A stretch of DNA of 64,000 bases from Panonychus citri (Eukaryota; Arthropoda; Arachnida; Trombidiformes; Tetranychidae), in contig NW_026515428.1 in NCBI RefSeq assembly GCF_014898815.1, positions 434,001-498,000 of the forward strand. The letters are read 5' to 3'. The notes under the pieces were generated by a model. The model made no database searches and was not told where the DNA came from. It saw nothing but the letters and a program-made list of their open reading frames with translations. This document shows positions 56,800-64,000 of the stretch, one piece after another. Each line of letters starts with the position of its first letter. The first letter of the stretch is position 1. The position numbers and the translations under genes are program-made.

Positions 56800-57383
56800 A
56801 ATTAGAGTTAAATTGTTTTTCTCTTTCGTTTTACAATTTAATCTGATTGATTGATTTTTTTTTCTTATTTTAATTTTCTATTCTTTCCTATTAATTGTTG
56901 TTTCACACTTTCGACAAATTAAATTGTTCATAATGTGCGTTTGAGTGAAAATATTGCTACGTTAACTCGTTCGATGTACTTGAAGTTGCTCAATCGATTA
57001 ATTATCTAATTTTCTATGATTAATTAAGATTTGTAATCGTTAATTAATCTAATATGTAATAGATTTGTGGTTTAGTTGATGATTAATTGATTGTGAGAAA
57101 AAAAAAGGGTTCGCAATTTAAGTTTCGTTTAATTGTTGTTTTACAATTTTAACTTTGAAATTTTATCAACATTGATGATGATGGTTGATCACAATTGTTT
57201 CTTGTTCTTGGTGGTGGTTAATTGTTGTTAAATCAACAATTGGCACTTTTATTGTTACTGATGGATGTGTGTTTTTGTTTGTATTATATAAATTGTTACA
57301 TATCCAGGTAACATTAGATTGTGAAAGTTTTTTAATTATCTTTATGTGATGAGGTTTATGTATTTAAATTGTGATGTTTAAGT
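56800..57383. other. spacer between protease and cuticle genes
   Basis: AT-rich sequence containing the protease promoter and the cuticle gene's 3'UTR. No ORF is seen. Confidence 0.4.
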
Positions 57384-60300
57384 TTAATTGGCTCGTCTTG
57401 ATGATCCAATATCGTAGTTGAGGAGAGCGGCGTTAATTACAACTGGGCCATTGTATTCCTCTGGGGCTGGAGTTGATGCTAATGTGTTACCATTGGCACT
57501 GAAACTGTTGGCGGCTAAATTGTTTGAGGCAAAGTTATTAGTTGGGGCAACTGATTCGGGTTGGGAATTTGGTCTGGGGTTGATTTGGATAAGTCGTACA
57601 CCAGGTAATTGGGGGAATGCGGAAAGTGGGTTAGAGTTGATTTGGTTGGCGATTTGAGCTTGAGCTGGGGTAAAGGAAGGTCGTGATTGATATGTTGGGG
57701 CAGCGGGTTGGGGTCGGAATTGCTGTGGAGCAGCTTGTTGCTGTTGTTGTTGTTGAGCAATGGCGGCGGCTTGGGCTTGGGCTTGAGCTTGTTGTTGAGC
57801 TTGAGCTTGAGCTTGGGCTTGTTGTTGAGCTTGTGCTTGTGCTTGTGCTTGAGCTTGGGCTTGGGCTTGGGCCTGTGCTTGAGCTTGAGCTTGAGCTGCA
57901 GCTTGAGCTTGAGCTTGTTGCTGGGCTTGTTGTTGGGCTTGTTGTTGAAGTCGGAATTGGAGAGCTGAGTTGGTTTGTGGATTGAAGCTTGGGTTGAAAC
58001 CTTATGAAAGATACAAAGAGCTATTAATAAACACTTTCAATTGCTAAGTAAATCTGTTTACCTTGATGAGCGGGTGCGGCTGTTGGTGCAGCAGCGGCAG
58101 GTTGTGGGGGATGAGCGAACCTTGTTGGTGGAGCTTGTGGGAAGTTCTGTAATAAAACAGAATTAATAAGATATTAGATAATCGAGAAAAATACAAGAAT
58201 AGAAAATAACTATTAATATTATTTTTCGTTGGATTCGTTTTCGTTATTTAACTTGGAAAATATTTCAATACATTAGTTTAATTCTTACAACATTCAATTA
58301 TCTACCATAGAAAGTGAGGTTTGTTCAAAATCAATTTGAAAGTTTCTCAAATCTAATTGTTCGAAAATTTTATAAATTCTATTCTCACCTGGAATTGTGG
58401 AGCTGGAGCTCGTTGAGGTTGAGGTGCTGGTGTTGCAGCGGCAGCGGCGGGTGAACCAGCGGGTTTGTCCTCATCTATGTTGAAACCATCTTTACCTGCG
58501 GTGTAACGGACGATCCTTTGTTGACCATTGGCATCAACATAACCGTAAGCACCTTTAACGGTTCCGTCGGGTAAACGACTTTCCTCTCGGAAAGATTGAC
58601 CTGAAGGACCTTTACCAGTATCATAACCGAACTAAAAATAAACAGAAAATCAAATCAAACAATTAATCCAAATTTAGAGCAAATTAAACAATAAAATCAA
58701 TCAGAAAATGACCCTTGATCAATCTAATCGCAGGAAAATTAAAGTTCAACAATCAACTAATTACTATTTGATGATTAAGGAAAAACAATTGAAAAGATAA
58801 CAATCAAATTGAAGGTAAGTCAATAAAGGAAAGTGTTTAAACAACAAACTGTTAACTTACTAATTAATGCTCACAATTAGCATAACAATTAGCAAACAAC
58901 AACCACACACAATCAAATTAATCCATATTTATATTAGTGATTAAAAACCTTTTCAAATTTGTATAATTAGTTATGAAGGCGATGATAAATTAACTCAATG
59001 AGATAATAACTAAATGTAATCAGATTAATCAAAATGAAAAGTTAATTGCGATCAGTTAAATTACAATATTCTAAATTGTAACAATGGAAAAATGATTTTC
59101 GTTCATGATTAATATTTAATTGTTGGAACAATTGTTACTAATTGTTAACGAATCTAAATTATGGGATTGGCTTTTATTTCGTAAATTGTTATGATTAGAC
59201 CCACGTTCTTATATTATATCAAATAGTTAATTGTGTTGATTATTATTATATTTCCGGGATAAAAGTGATTATTAATCATCAGGTTTTCTGAATGATCAAG
59301 AATCAAATCAAATGATTATAATCAACAAGAACAATTTAATTTTCACTTTTTACCCTCAGGTAAAGGTTTCCAATCAACAGTTAGCCATTGAAACAATTAA
59401 CTAATCATTGAAAGATTATTGATATTTGTTAATTGTCTCAATCAAATTTAATTCTTCCTGGTTTGATTAACCTAATCATTGAAATATATAAATCATCATT
59501 TAAGTTCAATGATAATGAATCAATTTGTTGATCAACAATCAACATCAAATGTTTGAGGTCATTAAGTTAATTAATTTAGTTTGAAAATTAAATACAATTT
59601 AACTAATTAGTTCAACTTTTTTTAATTACTATAAGTTAAATGTCAAGGTTTAATTGTGTATGTTGACCAGCAATTAAGTCATTGATCAGATTAATTTTTG
59701 ACAAAAAAAAGGTCAATAATTAAAAACTATAAAGTTAATTGTTACCTGGATGTTAATCATTATAATACAATCAATTAATTGTCCATTGATTGTTTTTTTT
59801 GTTGAGTTTTTCAATCATACTGAATTAATTGCTTTCAAGTTATTAATTGTTATTACAAATAGATAGTTAAACAGCCAAGGAATGAATGTCAATCAGTTAA
59901 TTGTTGTTCAGTTAATTAACATACACACCTAATCTTGTTTGATTTAATCATTGAAACATTTTGACCAATTGAAATCGTTAATTGTGAATCACGTTAATCA
60001 CGTTCAATCGTTGATAATGATTAGATAGATTTTTAATTTCTTTGGTTTTTGATTGTTGTCGTTAGAAAGTTAATTTAAATTGTTGATTGTTAATCATTAG
60101 AAAGGTGGGTTGATATATAAATGGGAATATGTTGATTGTACCTAATAAATAATCACGATTCAAAGGTTATCAGGTTAATTAATGGTCAATCGATTGGTGA
60201 ACCAATCAACAAATTGTTAATGGTCAGTTTTGAATGATTTAAAAGTGTCAATTATTTTGTTGAGCTTCAAAATCAATAAATGTTGATTTAATCATTGATT

Positions 60301-61163
60301 AGAAATACTAATTGTAATTATTACTATCAGAGCCTTAAAGAAATATGTTAACTTTGAATATGATTAAAAGTTTTGGGTAAATTAAGATACACAATTAAAA
60401 TAAAAGCTAATTAAACAGGTGAAAATTAATTAATCAACCTTTTAATTGGCAATAAAACCAAATGAAACAATCAGCAATTAGCTTAATCATTGACCTTTCA
60501 ATGTTAAACCATTAAATTCACCTTGAGCAATATTAGCAAGATTGTCACAGTTGATTAAGATAATCACTGATTATTGATCAATTAAGATTCTGATTAATTG
60601 CTTAAAATTTATACTCAAAAAGTTAATAAGGGAAACAGATAGAAAACTAAGTTAATCACAATTAAAGCTTTTTAATCACAAATTTTGACACTCAAACACG
60701 TTTATCTTAACACTTTGATAACCAACAATTAGCATGTTGATTGTAAACAATTTACTTCAACATTTAAGAGAAATCAACTCTCGGATAATAAATGAAAACT
60801 AATCAGTATTTTGGTTTAGATTATTTTCAAATTAGTCGATAGTTTTGATCGAGTAATTAAGCTAATTAACTTACCTTGTAGTCACCAGCAAGATCTTGAC
60901 CAATGTTCACATAGTGGACTTGAGCGGGAGGGTGAATTGGTGCTGGAGTGGTTGTTGTTTGAAAAGACTGACCATTGAAAGATTGTCCTTGAAACTGACC
61001 AGTAACGGTGATAAAAAGGATGGCAAAAGTAGCCTAGACAATTTGAATGATCGGAGGGAAGAGAAAAAGAAAAGAAAATTGAATCAATAACAATTAAAAG
61101 AAATTAACTGCACAAAATTGAAAGTAAAACTAATTTACTAATGAAACTCACAATTCGAATCAT
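57384..61163 (-). CDS. Rebers-Riddiford cuticle protein with Ala-Gln repeat
   Basis: This is a chitin-binding structural protein of the exoskeleton. Five exons, 61163-61152, 61033-60875, 58631-58389, 58146-58062 and 58000-57384, all canonical, give 371 aa. The signal peptide is encoded by the 12-bp first exon plus exon 2 (MIRI-ATFAILFITVTGQFQG). The chitin-binding RR domain crosses the next junction: GQDLAGDYK-FGYDTGKG, PSGQSFREESRLPDGTVKGA, YGYVDANGQQRIVRYTAGKD, GFNID. Ala/Pro-rich linkers follow, then a long Ala-Gln repeat (about 180-250) with QQQ interruptions, and a C-terminal EEYNGPVVINAALLNYDIGS. Intron 2 (58632-60874) is 2243 bp, far longer than others here. Single frames show only the repeat and its shadows. 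Confidence 0.88.
57741..57955 (-). repeat. Ala-Gln coding repeat (GCN-CAN)
   Basis: A hexanucleotide-like repeat gcycaa in the last exon of the cuticle gene encodes alternating Ala-Gln with QQ interruptions. It gives long artefactual frames on the plus strand (Gly-Leu and Leu-Glu runs) that are not genes. Confidence 0.9.
58632..60874. other. 2.24-kb intron of the cuticle gene
   Basis: No exon, ORF or transposon is visible on either strand. It is dense in AATTGTT/AACAATT and TTAATTG/CAATTAA words. Such length in a window of mostly 60-150-bp introns suggests regulatory content, which is inference. Confidence 0.5.
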
Positions 61164-61369
61164 TTTGGAGGTTAATTGTTTATCCTAAATTGTAAATTGA
61201 TGATTTATAAATATTGATGAAAAAAATTATTCCTCTGACACCGAATGAAAAATGGAAAATGAAAGTGATTCGTTTGGTCAGTTTACTTTTTATACGTTGA
61301 CCTGCCGACGAATTCAAGTCAATCTTCAGTTCGAACCAACGGAATCTTCCGATTCCAATGTATTCTCCC

Positions 61370-61396
61370 TTTCTCTCTCTCTCTCTCTCTCTCTTT
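61370..61396. repeat. (CT)n microsatellite
   Basis: A CT dinucleotide tract of about 27 bp upstream of the cuticle gene. Confidence 0.85.
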
Positions 61397-61606
61397 CTTA
61401 CCTTTTCTTCCTTCTCACTCTCATCATCCTCATCATCTTCATCATCATCACTGACCAGCCCAGACAACAACAACTTCATCATCTTAATTGTGTCTTATAT
61501 GTTTTTGGTAACTTTTCCTTAACCTAATTTTCATCATCATGAAAGGTGTGGTCCATTGATTCATTTACCTTCCTACCTGAATCAATTCCTCCCCCTTCCT
61601 CCCATT

Positions 61607-61632
61607 TATCATCATCATCATCATCATCATCA
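61607..61632. repeat. (ATC)n microsatellite
   Basis: About eight tandem ATC triplets. Confidence 0.85.
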
Positions 61633-64000
61633 TAATCATAACCATCTTGATTTGATCATAAACTGTAAATAATCAATGGAATCAGCAACAATTAGTTGTA
61701 TACCAAACTAATGATACTTTTTGTTTCTTTAATTTTGTTTCGTTAATTTGCTTTTTTTCAAATTTTTTTTCGTTCATCATGTTTTCCAACAATTAACATT
61801 GCAATGATTAAATTAACTATCTTTAAGCTAATAGATTATAATAGTTAATTAATTGTTATCCATTGAAGGAGAGACAATAAAGTCCTCGTTGTTGATTATC
61901 AATGTCAAATTTGGATTTCGTTTCATTTTTAAGTTTATCACCTTGACGATTTTAATCATTTACTAACTACAATTAAAAATTTAAATCATCAATTGCCATT
62001 GATATTATTTTAATTGTTATCATTTAGCATTTTAAGATTCATTTTCAGCAATTTCAATTGTTATTTGATTGTGATTAATGGTTAATCTTAACAATGAGAA
62101 AATATAAAATCATGGTTTAGTTGGCCTAGAAAAGGTAAATTGAATTAAACAAAAAAAAAGAAAGTTTTCTCGATGGTTAGTTAATTGTTACAATTAAATA
62201 TTCAACAATTTCCTCCTCTGCAAAAAGGTGAACAAGATAAATTACGACAATTTGTTAATTATTAGGAAGAAAAATCAAATTAAAGCTAATCATAAATCTT
62301 CATTAAATCAAATCGCTAATCTAAAATCCATGTTAATCTAATTATTTTTTTTTCTTCGTCTTGATTGTTGATTACGAATTTAACTAATCAATTGGGTGTT
62401 GTCTTGTCTTAATTATTGATCTTAATTGTAATCATTGATTTTCACAATCTAGTCAATCAAGTAAATAGTTACACCTAACCAAAGTATGCGAATTAAATCA
62501 CGCAATTAACTTAATCATCAGGTTTTATTTTCGCGCTCCCATTGATTTAAGAATCAAAGTTAATCATCAAATCATCGATAGTTAATTGTAAATCATTAAG
62601 TGTTTGTTTTTGTGACAATTTTGTTTCATTAATTGTCCTTATTTAATTTGACAACCTTGAGAAAACTGTAGCAATTAAGAAAAAAGAAAATTAAATCTCT
62701 TTAAATTTCCCTAAATCATGTTAATCATGTTTCTAATTGTTAGCAAATTGTTGATACAATAAATCAGACCATTTAAAAGTAAATTAAGTGTCAATATATA
62801 TATACAACAATTAGTAGCAATTAACAATTATAAAACCTTAATCAGATTTTCTTGTTAAACTATCAAAATTGAACAAAGTTCAACCAATTCAGTTGATTGT
62901 TATCAAGGTTAACAATTAACTTAAATTTGTTTTAAAAAAATTGATCAATTGTAAAATCTATTAATAATTAATTTATTAACTTAATCCATGACAATTAATA
63001 ACATGTGCTCAGTGATTAATGTAAATGGTTAATCATAAATAATTAAGATCACATTGAAAGTTAATCACAATCACCAGATACATGAAATTAAACCATCACT
63101 TTTGTTTTAAATTGTCATTAATTGAATACATAATAACAATTAAGAATCGAGACCAATGTAGCAGTTAATTGATAACATTTAATTTGATTAATTCAAGAGA
63201 CATAGACAATTAATATCAACAATAATTTACAATTTAAAATCAAATGTTTGTAGACACAAATTAAATCAATCAACGTGACTTTATGTTAATCAACAAATCA
63301 ATATGATCACAGCAATTTGAATCCTCTTAATCCTCACGTTTTATAAATCACACTGATCATAATCATCATCAATTGAACACTATTAATAAATTGTTAGGAG
63401 ATTCAGAGAAATCAGTGGACAATCAATTAGGATAAATTGTTTGGCATCTATTTAAATGGTCTCATAATTGTGATTAACCTACAATTAACATCTTGGGAAA
63501 AAAATTGTTCATCAATCTAATTGTGAATCTGTTAATTGTTACTCTGTGAAAGTGTATTCATATTGATCATAATCAACAATTAAGTGTTCAACAACTAATC
63601 AACAATCAACAAACTAATCAACATGAAAGGTTACATGGATAAAATTGAGGTTTGATTGTGAATTTAAATTAAAATAAACATTTTCAACCACAAACAATTA
63701 ATTTCGTAATTTATCCCAATCAAATTAATATTAATTATTGAACTTTTTGTTTCTCTCCAGTTTCTTGATTACTGTTTATGATCAACCAACAATCAGATGA
63801 TTATAAAGAAAAATTTTACTTTCTAATCAATGGATTATTAAGTTAATCAGCAATATAATCAATTAATTTAGATCAATGAATTAGACCAAAAAATGAATAA
63901 TTAATTAATGTGAAAGATTAAGAAATTAACTTTTTGTTAAATTGTTTTGTTTTGTTTTTCTCGTGTAAATTTTTTAATTCATTGTTAATTTTTTCCCACC

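Larger units (their letters stand above)
61164..64000. other. 2.8-kb right-end region, no gene seen
   Basis: This begins with the cuticle gene promoter (a TATTTATAAAT-like element about 40 bp before the ATG). It has a CT microsatellite (about 61370-61396) and an ATC triplet run (about 61607-61632). The rest is AT-rich with dense AATTGTT/CAATTAA words. Small frames at 61180-61527 are shadows of the CT tract. Nothing else can be supported. Confidence 0.45.

Noticed and set aside
57683..57985. Plus-strand Gly-Leu and Leu-Glu repeat ORFs
   Set aside because: They are shadows of the Ala-Gln repeat in the cuticle gene on the minus strand.
61180..61527. ORFs on both strands near the CT microsatellite
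   Set aside because: They consist of Ser-Leu or Arg-Glu runs from the dinucleotide repeat.
1..64000. tRNA, rRNA or transposase genes
   Set aside because: I looked for B-box-like motifs, long conserved rRNA stretches and reverse transcriptase or transposase motifs in the supplied frames and found none; a tRNAscan or RepeatMasker run would be decisive.

Overview
The window is nuclear DNA of an arthropod, most probably a spider mite (Tetranychus or a close relative). The evidence is an AT-rich sequence with compact genes, canonical GT-AG introns that are mostly 60-150 bp, a Rebers-Riddiford chitin-binding cuticle protein gene, an arthropod-type nicotinamidase with an EF-hand, and a tandem pair of secreted intradiol ring-cleavage dioxygenase genes. 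That dioxygenase family is known in animals from spider mites, where it was acquired from fungi. The species assignment is inference. Most genes here are spliced, so exons were joined by reading frame, splice consensus and protein family.

Layout. 1-8 kb: a partial membrane protein gene runs off the left edge, divergent from the proteasome lid subunit Rpn9/PSMD13, followed by a COA1-like mitochondrial protein, an HP1-like chromodomain protein and the DNA polymerase alpha B subunit (POLA2). 8-18 kb, all minus strand: a His-rich membrane protein, a FAST-kinase/RAP mitochondrial RNA protein, a nicotinamidase and a nine-finger C2H2 protein. 19-31 kb: a choline/ethanolamine kinase, an F-box protein, a 4.8-kb gene-free stretch holding a ~215-bp satellite array, then sorting nexin 27. 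33-43 kb: MAIP1, an unrecognised six-cysteine secreted protein, the CoA carrier SLC25A16, the dioxygenase pair (first copy broken, second intact) and a small secreted peptide. 43-54 kb: RCCD1, MPP10, TTC19 and GON4L, with a decayed duplication of TTC19/GON4L between the last two. 54-64 kb: TSR3, a trypsin-like protease, a cuticle protein with an Ala-Gln repeat and a 2.2-kb intron, then 2.8 kb with no gene seen.

How the genes relate. Most are single-copy housekeeping genes: proteasome, replication, ribosome maturation (MPP10, TSR3) and mitochondrial assembly (COA1-like, FASTK/RAP, MAIP1, TTC19, SLC25A16). They are not an operon or pathway cluster. The adaptive part is the dioxygenase pair beside two small secreted-protein genes at 35-42.6 kb, plus the trypsin and cuticle genes.

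Sequence quality matters. POLA2 and GON4L each need exactly one extra base in a four-base homopolymer to restore a full-length product. The satellite units and the dioxygenase copies differ largely by small deletions. Part of the apparent decay may therefore be assembly error.
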